Assembly: GCA_017938215.1 (NCBI GenBank)
Contig: JAGBBZ010000023.1
Location: forward strand, 62,001 to 126,000
Direction: 5' to 3'
DNA from: Eubacterium sp.
Lineage (GTDB): Bacteria; Bacillota; Clostridia; Lachnospirales; Lachnospiraceae
Length of the DNA: 64,000 nt
Within the stretch, counting starts at the first letter, position 1; each line of letters begins with the position of its first letter. A program made the position numbers and the translations under genes. Shown here piece after piece: positions 44,077-51,904 of this stretch. The notes beneath the pieces are model-generated. The model worked only from the letters and a program-made list of their open reading frames with translations. It had not been told where the DNA came from and made no database searches.

Positions 44077-44110
44077 AGAGACTGTTTGCGTAGACAGACA
44101 GTCTCTTTTT
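44077..44110 (+). terminator. Rho-independent terminator after the GH115 gene
   Basis: AGAGACTGT and ACAGTCTCT form a 9-bp stem followed by TTTTT. Confidence 0.85.
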
Positions 44111-44172
44111 AAATAGTAAAAAAACGCAAGGTTTCGGTTCTTTTTTGCCAAGACTTGTCGAAGATTGTCTGA

Positions 44173-44178
44173 TATAAT
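44173..44178 (+). promoter_or_regulatory. Possible -10 box of the xylanase operon
   Basis: TATAAT lies 41 bases before the first xylanase start; the -35 region is poor, as expected if an activator is needed. Confidence 0.4.
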
Positions 44179-44218
44179 GAGGATAAGGATGAGCTGTTTG
44201 TGAATGGAGGTATGAGCA

Positions 44219-45922
44219 ATGAAAAGAATAGTAGCAAAATGTATGGTAGGAGTTATGGTGGTTTCTGCTCTAGCTGGATCGGTGGCACCAGACGCAGAGG
44301 CGGCGAAGAAACCGAAATTGAAAAACTCTGTCGTAAGAGTTGTAAGAGGAAAATCAAAATCGATTGCCACAAAGAAGGTTACCAAGAAAACGAAAGTGAC
44401 AATTAAACAGACAAAAAAGTCAAAGAAGATTGTTAAAGCAAAATGGGTCAAAAAAAGCAAGAAGCTAAAGATTACTGGTAAGAAAGCCGGAACAACTACA
44501 CTTCGTGTCGTGTTTAAGGTGGGAAAGAAAACGTATCCGTCGAAATTAAAGGTTGTGGTTTCTTCCTTGCAGCATGGTTGTGGTTTGCAGACGTTAGCGC
44601 CAACAACGACACCAGAAGCAACGGTAGCTGTGACAACGACTCCGTCGGTAATACCGAGTGCTACACCAAGTGCAACACCAGTAATTACAGGGGAACCAAC
44701 AGCGACACCTGTTCCTACTTTTGAGGCGGAGTACAATGGCGATGACGAAATGCCGATCAAAGAGATATACAAGGATTACTTCATGATGGGAGCGGCCATC
44801 AATGGAAGCTCATTGTCTACCATGTCCTTGCACCACAAAGGGATGAACGGTATTTTGTTGAAGCATTTTGACAGCACGGTACTTTCCAATCTTATGAAGC
44901 CACAGTATACATTGGATCAAGTGGCATCTAAGGCAAGTGCAGATGGTATGCCAGTTTGTAAATTTGACACCTGTGATCCGGCCCTTCAATTCTGCATGGA
45001 TAATGGATTGAAGATGCGTGGACATACCTTGGTATGGCACAATCAAGCACCGGAATGGTTCTTCCATGAGGATTACGATACATCGAACCCAATTGTGGAC
45101 GCGGAGACTATGGACAAGCGTATGGAGAGCTATATCCGTCAGGTAATTACACACTGTCAGGACAATTATCCGGGCGTCATCTACTGCTGGGACGTGGTAA
45201 ATGAGTGCGTGTGTGTGGACAACGACAGTTACATTGTGACAGAAGGTGGTTGGAAGCTTCGTGCATCTACGTTGCAGGATAACGATTTTACTCATGAAGA
45301 GGCAAAGAAAAATTATTGGTATGCTTCTATGGGAGAAGGATATGTGGAGAAAGCATTTGAATATGCGAGAAAATATGCGGATCCGGAAGTGAAACTTTTT
45401 TATAACGACTACAATCCGTTTCAGACTGAGAAAATGAACAATATCTATAGGATGGTGGAACAGTTAAAGGAAAAAGATCTTATCGATGGTATCGGTCTTC
45501 AGCCAACGGTAGGATTGACTTGGCCACAGTTGAACTCGGATGATGAGGGCAGCTTTAAAGTATGTCTCCAAACCTTTGCGGAGCTTGGATTGGAGCTACA
45601 GGTGACAGAACTTGGGTTCAAGATTCCAAACCAATACATAGAGGATGGCGATGAAGAGACCATTGCAGAGAAAATGGAAATTCAGACCCAGCGTTACAAT
45701 GAATTTATGGGTCTTTTGCTGGAGATGGATTCCGATAATGGTGGCCCATGTAATATTACAAGTGTAACCGTATTTGGTATTTGCGATGATTACCCACTTT
45801 ATGATGATTTTATCCAAAATATATATTTGTGGGATAAGAATTGTCTGCCAAAACCATGTTTCTATTCCTATATCCAGCCGGGGCTGGATTTGCTGGCAGC
45901 GAAGGAGAGTGAGGTACAATGA
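44219..45922 (+). CDS. Secreted GH10 endo-xylanase with Lys-rich Ig-like N-terminal domain
   Basis: A signal peptide (CMVGVMVVSALAGSVAPDAEA) is followed by a Lys-rich beta module, about residues 30-120 (KAKWVKKSKKLKITGKKAGT), and a Thr/Pro linker. The GH10 barrel runs from about 180. Acid/base Glu329 is in YCWDVVNECVC; nucleophile Glu464 is in LQVTELGFK. MRGHTLVWHNQAPEWFF and FYNDYNPFQTEKMNNIY are GH10 landmarks. It cleaves internal beta-1,4-xylosidic bonds. The Lys-rich module may bind the anionic wall. Its stop overlaps the start of a second GH10 gene. Confidence 0.94.
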   Translation: MKRIVAKCMVGVMVVSALAGSVAPDAEAAKKPKLKNSVVRVVRGKSKSIATKKVTKKTKVTIKQTKKSKKIVKAKWVKKSKKLKITGKKAGTTTLRVVFKVGKKTYPSKLKVVVSSLQHGCGLQTLAPTTTPEATVAVTTTPSVIPSATPSATPVITGEPTATPVPTFEAEYNGDDEMPIKEIYKDYFMMGAAINGSSLSTMSLHHKGMNGILLKHFDSTVLSNLMKPQYTLDQVASKASADGMPVCKFDTCDPALQFCMDNGLKMRGHTLVWHNQAPEWFFHEDYDTSNPIVDAETMDKRMESYIRQVITHCQDNYPGVIYCWDVVNECVCVDNDSYIVTEGGWKLRASTLQDNDFTHEEAKKNYWYASMGEGYVEKAFEYARKYADPEVKLFYNDYNPFQTEKMNNIYRMVEQLKEKDLIDGIGLQPTVGLTWPQLNSDDEGSFKVCLQTFAELGLELQVTELGFKIPNQYIEDGDEETIAEKMEIQTQRYNEFMGLLLEMDSDNGGPCNITSVTVFGICDDYPLYDDFIQNIYLWDKNCLPKPCFYSYIQPGLDLLAAKESEVQ

Positions 45923-47244
45923 AAAGAAAATGTATTGCATTGGCACTGACAGCAACATTGGCGATTTCCATGCTTGCTAGTTGTGGAAAGACGGATTCTG
46001 AAAAGCAGGTAGATATATCGGTAACGTCAGAGGATAATGGGGCGGGCGCATCCACAGCGGAGCCGGAAGAGACGGCAGAAGTAACAGCGACGCCGACGGA
46101 GGATCCGGGAGAAGCGGTGCCGGCAAAGGATGTTTATAAAGACTATTTCCTTGTGGGAGCAGCAATTAATGGAAGTTCTCTGGACACTATGGCATTGCAT
46201 CATGAGGGGATGACCAAAATTCTGAAAGAGAATTTTAATAGTACTACGCTTTCCAATCTGATGAAACCGGATTATCTTCTGGACCAGGAAGCATCCAAGA
46301 AAAGCAAGAATGGCATGCCAGTGTGCAACTTTGATACATGCGATCCGGCATTGGAATTTTGTCAGGAAAATAATATAAAAATGCGCGGTCACACATTGGT
46401 GTGGCACAATCAGACACCAGCATGGTTCTTCTATGAGGATTACAACGAGAGCAAAAAGCTGGTTGACAAAGAAACGATGACAAAGCGTCTTGAGAGTTAT
46501 ATTAAGCAGGTTCTCACACACTGTCAGAAAAAATATCCGGGTGTGGTATACGCTTGGGACGTCGTAAATGAATGTGTGTCCACGGACGAGGGTGGATATG
46601 TGAAAACCAAAGGTGGCTGGAAACTTCGTGGTAAGACGAAGAAAGATAATGATTTTTCTCACGAGGAAGCAAAGGTTAATATGTGGTATGCTACCATGGG
46701 CGAAACCTACGTAGAGAAAGCGTTTACTTTTGCAAGAAAATATGCGAAGAAAAATGTAAAACTTTTTTACAATGACTATAATCCATTCCAAGTGGAGAAG
46801 ATGGACAGCATTTACAAGATGTGTAAGCAGTTGAAGAAAAAAGGAATCCTAGATGGCATCGGTCTTCAGCCGACGGTGGGACTCACTTGGCCGGAGATCA
46901 ACTCTGACAGCGAAGGTAGTTTTAAAAATTGCTTGCGCAAATACGCGAAGCTGGATTTGGAAATTCATATTACAGAGTTGAATTTTAAAATTCAAGAAGG
47001 GCGTGTGGATGAAGACACTCTTCGGGTGCAGGCAAACCGATACAAGGAAATGATGTGGTTGTTGTTGCATGAGGACAAGGATTTCGGTGGGGAATGTGAT
47101 ATCACTAGTGTAACGGTGTTCGGTATCTGCGACGATTATCCGTTGTATGAGGACTTCACGCAGAATTTGTATCTGTATGATAGGGATTGTGATCCGAAGC
47201 CGTGTTATTATGGATTTATAGAGCCTGGGTTAAAGGCGAAATAG
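45919..47244 (+). CDS. Lipoprotein GH10 endo-xylanase
   Basis: MKRKCIALALTATLAISMLA then SCGK is a lipoprotein signal (lipobox MLASC), so the enzyme is membrane-anchored. A short acidic linker leads to a GH10 barrel close to that of the preceding gene. Acid/base Glu218 is in AWDVVNECVS and nucleophile Glu353 in IHITELNFK. The start overlaps the preceding stop (ATGA), and both share the KDYF.(M/V)GAAINGSSL beginning of the catalytic domain, indicating tandem duplication with divergence of the N-terminus. One enzyme is released or wall-held and one held at the membrane. The stop codon is part of a long inverted repeat. Confidence 0.94.
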   Translation: MKRKCIALALTATLAISMLASCGKTDSEKQVDISVTSEDNGAGASTAEPEETAEVTATPTEDPGEAVPAKDVYKDYFLVGAAINGSSLDTMALHHEGMTKILKENFNSTTLSNLMKPDYLLDQEASKKSKNGMPVCNFDTCDPALEFCQENNIKMRGHTLVWHNQTPAWFFYEDYNESKKLVDKETMTKRLESYIKQVLTHCQKKYPGVVYAWDVVNECVSTDEGGYVKTKGGWKLRGKTKKDNDFSHEEAKVNMWYATMGETYVEKAFTFARKYAKKNVKLFYNDYNPFQVEKMDSIYKMCKQLKKKGILDGIGLQPTVGLTWPEINSDSEGSFKNCLRKYAKLDLEIHITELNFKIQEGRVDEDTLRVQANRYKEMMWLLLHEDKDFGGECDITSVTVFGICDDYPLYEDFTQNLYLYDRDCDPKPCYYGFIEPGLKAK

Positions 47245-47557
47245 CAAGCATGAACTGGAAACGACGCTAAGGGATTCTGTGTCCGTGGTTTCTGTATCTG
47301 AATTCTGAGCGACACCAACCATTATCGAACTCGTTGTATGTGAAATATAATGTTACATGTAACATAGCAAAAAAGAATCGAGATTGTACATCTATGCAAG
47401 CATGATGCCAACCTCGATTCTTTTTTCTTACGCTTCGCGTAATATGTTCACATACAACTTCAAATATCAATAATGGCCGGTGTAGAATTTATCTAGCAGA
47501 AACCTGCTCCCACGACGAATCCCAGCTAAATGTTTCCTCTCATGCTTGCTATTTCGC
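47236..47557. repeat. Long imperfect inverted repeat following the xylanase operon
   Basis: GCGAAATAGCAAGCATGA (47236-47253, including the last codons and stop of the xylanase gene) is exactly complementary to 47540-47557. The arms remain recognisable inward: GAAAC with GTTTC, TTGTATGTGAA (47334-47344) with TTCACATACAA (47447-47457), and the perfect core 47369-47382 with 47413-47426. The transcript would fold into a hairpin with arms of about 150 bases. No ORF is credible within it. The 340-base gap between genes holds this structure and otherwise nothing I can name. Confidence 0.75.
47369..47426 (+). terminator. Core terminator of the long inverted repeat
   Basis: AAAAAAGAATCGAG and CTCGATTCTTTTTT form a perfect 14-bp stem ending in six Ts on the + strand and six Ts on the minus strand, so it can act in both directions. 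Confidence 0.8.
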
Positions 47558-47598
47558 TGTAAGCTGCAAGGGGAGGTTTCTTTGCATATATGCGAGCC

Positions 47599-47946
47599 TC
47601 ATTTTTTATGCTCGTTGATTGCTTGAATGAATGAGTCGATGATTTCGTTTAAGTACGGTAAGTACGGAGAATCGATTCGTTTCAGTTTTAAGCTTAGTTC
47701 GGTAAGAAGTTGTTCTTCCTCTGAGCAGTCGGAAATTCCTAACAAATAGTCGGCGGAACTGTCAAGGACATGACAAATTTTTATAAGTGTAGATAGAGAT
47801 ACACCTGTTTTTCCTGATTCAAGATCTGCTAGGAAGCGAGAACTAACATCTATTTTCTCGGCAAGTTGTTCTCGAGTCATTTTTTTGTGATTTCTTAAGT
47901 GTCGGATTCGTGTTCCGAGAATGGTATTTAATGCGGTGGTATCCAT
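47599..47946 (-). CDS. XRE-family repressor-like protein
   Basis: 115 residues with an N-terminal helix-turn-helix: ILGTRIRHLRNHKKMTREQL, AEKIDVSSRFLADLESGKTG, VSLSTLIKICHVLDSSADYL. The C-terminal part is a short helical segment for dimer contact (EEQLLTELSLKLKRIDSPYL). It faces the toxin operon across a 180-base gap containing a consensus promoter and an inverted repeat, so it is a good candidate for the operon's repressor. AGAGGTG precedes the ATG. A housekeeping role cannot be excluded. Confidence 0.85.
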   Translation of the reverse strand: MDTTALNTILGTRIRHLRNHKKMTREQLAEKIDVSSRFLADLESGKTGVSLSTLIKICHVLDSSADYLLGISDCSEEEQLLTELSLKLKRIDSPYLPYLNEIIDSFIQAINEHKK

Positions 47947-48019
47947 GGTTTCACCTCTTTGCTTGAATTATTACTTCGATTATAGAGTGAATAGTATGTT
48001 CATAAAATGATGCATTAAT

Positions 48020-48052
48020 TCACTTGACAAATGAAGTGATAATTCTTAAAAT
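48020..48052 (+). promoter_or_regulatory. Promoter and probable operator of the toxin operon
   Basis: TTGACA (48024-48029), 17 bases, TAAAAT (48047-48052). TCACTT (48020-48025) and AAGTGA (48034-48039) are a perfect inverted repeat with an 8-base gap that covers the -35 box. An XRE dimer bound here would block RNA polymerase. Confidence 0.7.
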
Positions 48053-48129
48053 AGAAAGGTGTTGCGTTGAAAATTATGCAATAACAAATTTGTATAATAA
48101 AAAAATTAGAGAAGGGAATGGATTACAAA

Positions 48130-51100
48130 ATGAGACCATACCAAAGAATTTTAGCAAGTATCTTGATACTTGCTTTAGTGGTTTGTTTAGGAACGAAAGA
48201 ACATGAAGCGAGAGCGGCATTGCAAGAAGGTGAGGTGCCAACAAGCACTACAGTAACAGAAAGTGCCATCGCTGCAAGTGAAGGGGCGGCGGAAGCATCG
48301 CCAGAAACAGATAGCATCGAGAGAGCCAGACAATGGCTGAAGACACAACAGGCGGAAGATGGGCATTGGGGAGACGATGCGCTGATCAATGATACCTGTG
48401 CGGTGCTGGCCGTTATGGGGGATACCGAAGGTGTGGAAGATGCTTATCGTTGGCTAGAGAAGAGAGATTACAAAAATAATGCAGATATGTTGGCTCGAGT
48501 TTGTCGGGCAAAGAATGATTATGGAGAAGAAATAGAAAAACTCTTAGAATGTCAGAATACGGATGGAGGGTTTGGGGTAACAGCAGAATATGAAAGCGAT
48601 GTATATGATACATGGCTGGTTTTGGAGTGTCTGTTAGCATATGGTGATGTATATAAAGATAACATTGCAAAGGCAATGCAGTATTTTCTTGCAAGTCAGC
48701 GTGAAGATGGGGGATGGACCTATGATGGTGAACAATCAGATGACATATTAACAGTTAATATTGCAACGATGCTTTGCAGAGGAAAGTATGAATACCAGCT
48801 ACGTGGTGATGCGATGGAGTATGCCATTGAAAAAGCAAATGCATATGTGTTGGCAAATATTCCACGGGAAATTAAGGAGGATTCTTTACGGGAATCTATA
48901 TACAACATTCACTATATGATTGAAAAACATCGGGGCAAAAAGTTAGATGAGTATGCTGAGCAGATTGTAGAACTGCAAAAAGAAAACGGTAGTTTTGGAG
49001 ATTGCATCGATGAAACAGTGATGGCAATTGAAGTGTTGGAGAAAATTCGCCAAGAGATTCAGCAGAAGACAAGCATTTCAAAGGTTTCACTAACGAGTAA
49101 TCTAGGGTACATATATGCAGGGAACGCGGCAGATATTTGTGTAACTGCAAATATTCAATATAAGGCCACCTATGATACAGACTATCGACTGATTACAAGT
49201 GTATATGAAAGTGAAGAGAAAATTGCAGAAAAAGAGACTGCGATAACTTTAGGGGGAGAGGACACTACAATGGATGTGGATGTGCTAGATTTTTCTGTAA
49301 AAGAAGAAGCACCAACACAACTTTTGATAGAAGCAATTGTATATGATGCTATGGGAGAAGAAGTGTATCGAGCACAGACTGCAGTGGAAGTGCGGGAAAA
49401 GTTAGCAACTACAGATGTGCTTTTGATTCAGACAGTGGCTCCATGGAAGACAGCTACAAATGAAGAAGTATTAAATGAATTGGGAATCTCTTTTGATAAA
49501 GTAACTGCACAGGAAGCGCAATCAATAGAGTACTCGGACTATCGGGTTGTGATTGTTGCTAATGATCAGAATTCGTTGACATATACTATATTGAAACGGC
49601 AAAAAGAGCGCCTTGAAGCGTTTGTAGAAGAGGGTGGAATATTGCTCTATGGAGCTTGTGGACATGGTTGGAATTGGGGGGCAAGTAATTCATATATACC
49701 AGGTGACGTAAAGGTAAACTATCAGTATCAAAATAATAATTACATTGTTGACACAGAACACCCTATTGTGACAGCTATGTATAGTGATGGTATTTCGTTG
49801 ACAGATGATGATATGTACGGAAATTATGCGAGCCATGAATATTTTAGTAAGGATACATTACCTGAAAATACAAACATTATATTTGAGACCAAAGAGGGGA
49901 ATCCAACATTGGTCGAGTACAGGATTGGAGAAGGAGTGGTTATTGCTTCAGCGCTTACATGGGAGAATAATTATTTCTATCATGTAAAATTTGGAAAAAA
50001 AGCTCTTGATGATTTATTTCTTTATGTGTTACATATTTCTGGAAGTTATGAAAAGGAAGAACCAGGAACAGTAGAATCTGTGATTGTATTAGATCAAGAG
50101 GAGTATGCTAATGCAGAAACTATAGACATTACCATCACTAGTGAACTTTCTGCTTTTCAACGTCGAGTGAGAGGAGAAGTTTTAGCCATGGACACAGAAG
50201 GGAATGAGGTGGAAAAGATAGGGGATATCCTTGCCATGGACATGATAGCAGGAACACCAGTAACTCATACATATGCTTGGAATATCCCAGAAGATATTCT
50301 GGCAGGAGACTACAAGGTAATTATAAATTGGTACGACGGAGAAGAGATTGTAGGAAGTGGGGAAAAACCATTTTTTGTTCTTCCAAATGGAACGTTGGTG
50401 GATGAACTATCGTTGTCAGATAAAAAGGTTCCAGCCGGAACCACGGTCAGTGTTAAGGATATCGTCCGCAATACCAGTACCAATACACCAGACAAAGATT
50501 TAGAAGTAGTGTTAAGTGTGTGGGATGCAGATAATGTCTTAATCCAACAATTTCACCATGACATCGGGGAACTGGCCCCAGAAGGAGAAAAGACAGTCTC
50601 AAGCCTTTTGGAGACAAATGTTCTGTCGGAAGGGAAGTATACAGTGAAGTCCCAAGTTTATCGGGGAGATACGTGTGTTACTTCCAGCGAAGAAACATTA
50701 TGGATCGAAGAAAAAAATCTTTCCAGATATAATCTTGTGGGAGGATTGGATGTAGTAGTAGAAGAAAATGATATTGTTATAGATTATATGTTGAAAAATG
50801 AAGGTGACTATGACATCAGGGATATACCAATAAAAGTTGGAGTTATCAAGTTGGCAGAGATGCAAGAAGTCGAAGCTTGCACGGATACATGTACCATTGA
50901 AAAGAAAACAGAGGAAACAGGAAAACTTGATATTTGTACTGAGCAGTACGAGGCGGGCGAGTATCTTGTGACTTTGTATGCTGGAGAAAGTTCCGAAAAA
51001 GTTTTGGATACAGTCAAAGTAATATTGGCAAGAAAAGAGCAGTTGCCGGAAGTGGAGACACCTACTTCAGAAGAGCCAATCCCAGAGACTCCAGTTGTGG

Positions 51101-51873
51101 AAGAACCAGAGGTAGAGACACCTACTCCAGAAGAGCCAATGCTGGAGACACCAGAAGTGGATACGCCGATTGTGGAGACGCTAGAGATAGAAACACCAGT
51201 TGTGGAAGAACCAGAGGTAGAGACACCTACAGTAGAAGATACCACACCCGCCTATCTGTCAATGGGACATGCTTTGATCGCTACGGAAAACGCCGTAACC
51301 ATCAACTGTTGTCAGGCGGATGTTAACAAGGATATTTACGCGAAAGGAAACTTCTTCTTTAGTGGTTCCATCCTGAACGCCGCTTCTCAGGTAAAAACTT
51401 CTGGAAATGTGGCGGCATATGGCTGGATCATTAACATACCGAAAAAAGAAGAACAAGCAGATGTTGTGGCGATAGAAGATTACACGGATAAAATCGTAGA
51501 AGATATCAAAAAAGATAGTCAGGAATATGAAAGTCTTGACATGTACAATAGCACTACCATTACTGTTCCGACCTTGTGCAAGGGAACGACGGGAGCGTAC
51601 TGTACATACTTAGATATTAAAGAACGTCTGGTATCCGAAGGAAGTATTTCTTTGAATTGCAATGAGGCAACCATAGGTACGGAAAATGAGAAGACCGTAC
51701 TTTGTTCCATGAATGGCGATATCAACATCAATGCCACAAAGGCGAAGGCATATGGTCTGATCTATGCACCAAATGGAACGGTCTCCATCAACGTGTCTGA
51801 GTTTGACTTAGTGGGAACCATCATTGCAAAAGAAATCAAGATAAACGGATCTTATATCCGAATCAATCAGTAA
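48130..51873 (+). CDS. Exported multidomain protein with terpenoid-cyclase-like toroid repeats
   Basis: Signal peptide RILASILILALVVCLGTKEH. Residues about 60-310 are helical-toroid repeats of prenyltransferase/squalene-oxidase or complement-like type: QWLKTQQAEDGHWGDDALIN, LLECQNTDGGFGV, YFLASQREDGGWTYDGEQSD. Next come beta modules, a GATase1-like Rossmann region, about 430-640 (RLEAFVEEGGILLYGACGHG), three more beta modules, and Pro/Glu/Val repeats (VEEPEVETPTPEEP, about 970-1035). The C-terminal 200 residues are a beta-solenoid-like domain (SEGSISLNCNEATIG). No catalytic residues identified. It is the first gene of the toxin operon, 31 bases before the toxin, and may help display or process it. 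Start: ATG 48130 or ATG 48118. Confidence 0.75.
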   Translation: MRPYQRILASILILALVVCLGTKEHEARAALQEGEVPTSTTVTESAIAASEGAAEASPETDSIERARQWLKTQQAEDGHWGDDALINDTCAVLAVMGDTEGVEDAYRWLEKRDYKNNADMLARVCRAKNDYGEEIEKLLECQNTDGGFGVTAEYESDVYDTWLVLECLLAYGDVYKDNIAKAMQYFLASQREDGGWTYDGEQSDDILTVNIATMLCRGKYEYQLRGDAMEYAIEKANAYVLANIPREIKEDSLRESIYNIHYMIEKHRGKKLDEYAEQIVELQKENGSFGDCIDETVMAIEVLEKIRQEIQQKTSISKVSLTSNLGYIYAGNAADICVTANIQYKATYDTDYRLITSVYESEEKIAEKETAITLGGEDTTMDVDVLDFSVKEEAPTQLLIEAIVYDAMGEEVYRAQTAVEVREKLATTDVLLIQTVAPWKTATNEEVLNELGISFDKVTAQEAQSIEYSDYRVVIVANDQNSLTYTILKRQKERLEAFVEEGGILLYGACGHGWNWGASNSYIPGDVKVNYQYQNNNYIVDTEHPIVTAMYSDGISLTDDDMYGNYASHEYFSKDTLPENTNIIFETKEGNPTLVEYRIGEGVVIASALTWENNYFYHVKFGKKALDDLFLYVLHISGSYEKEEPGTVESVIVLDQEEYANAETIDITITSELSAFQRRVRGEVLAMDTEGNEVEKIGDILAMDMIAGTPVTHTYAWNIPEDILAGDYKVIINWYDGEEIVGSGEKPFFVLPNGTLVDELSLSDKKVPAGTTVSVKDIVRNTSTNTPDKDLEVVLSVWDADNVLIQQFHHDIGELAPEGEKTVSSLLETNVLSEGKYTVKSQVYRGDTCVTSSEETLWIEEKNLSRYNLVGGLDVVVEENDIVIDYMLKNEGDYDIRDIPIKVGVIKLAEMQEVEACTDTCTIEKKTEETGKLDICTEQYEAGEYLVTLYAGESSEKVLDTVKVILARKEQLPEVETPTSEEPIPETPVVEEPEVETPTPEEPMLETPEVDTPIVETLEIETPVVEEPEVETPTVEDTTPAYLSMGHALIATENAVTINCCQADVNKDIYAKGNFFFSGSILNAASQVKTSGNVAAYGWIINIPKKEEQADVVAIEDYTDKIVEDIKKDSQEYESLDMYNSTTITVPTLCKGTTGAYCTYLDIKERLVSEGSISLNCNEATIGTENEKTVLCSMNGDININATKAKAYGLIYAPNGTVSINVSEFDLVGTIIAKEIKINGSYIRINQ

Positions 51874-51904
51874 CCAAAGGGAAATGTTGAGTTAGGAGAG
51901 AACC

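Noticed and set aside
47236..47557. Retron-like ncRNA (inverted repeat arms)
   Set aside because: There is no reverse transcriptase gene nearby, and the structure includes the xylanase stop codon and a simple terminator core.
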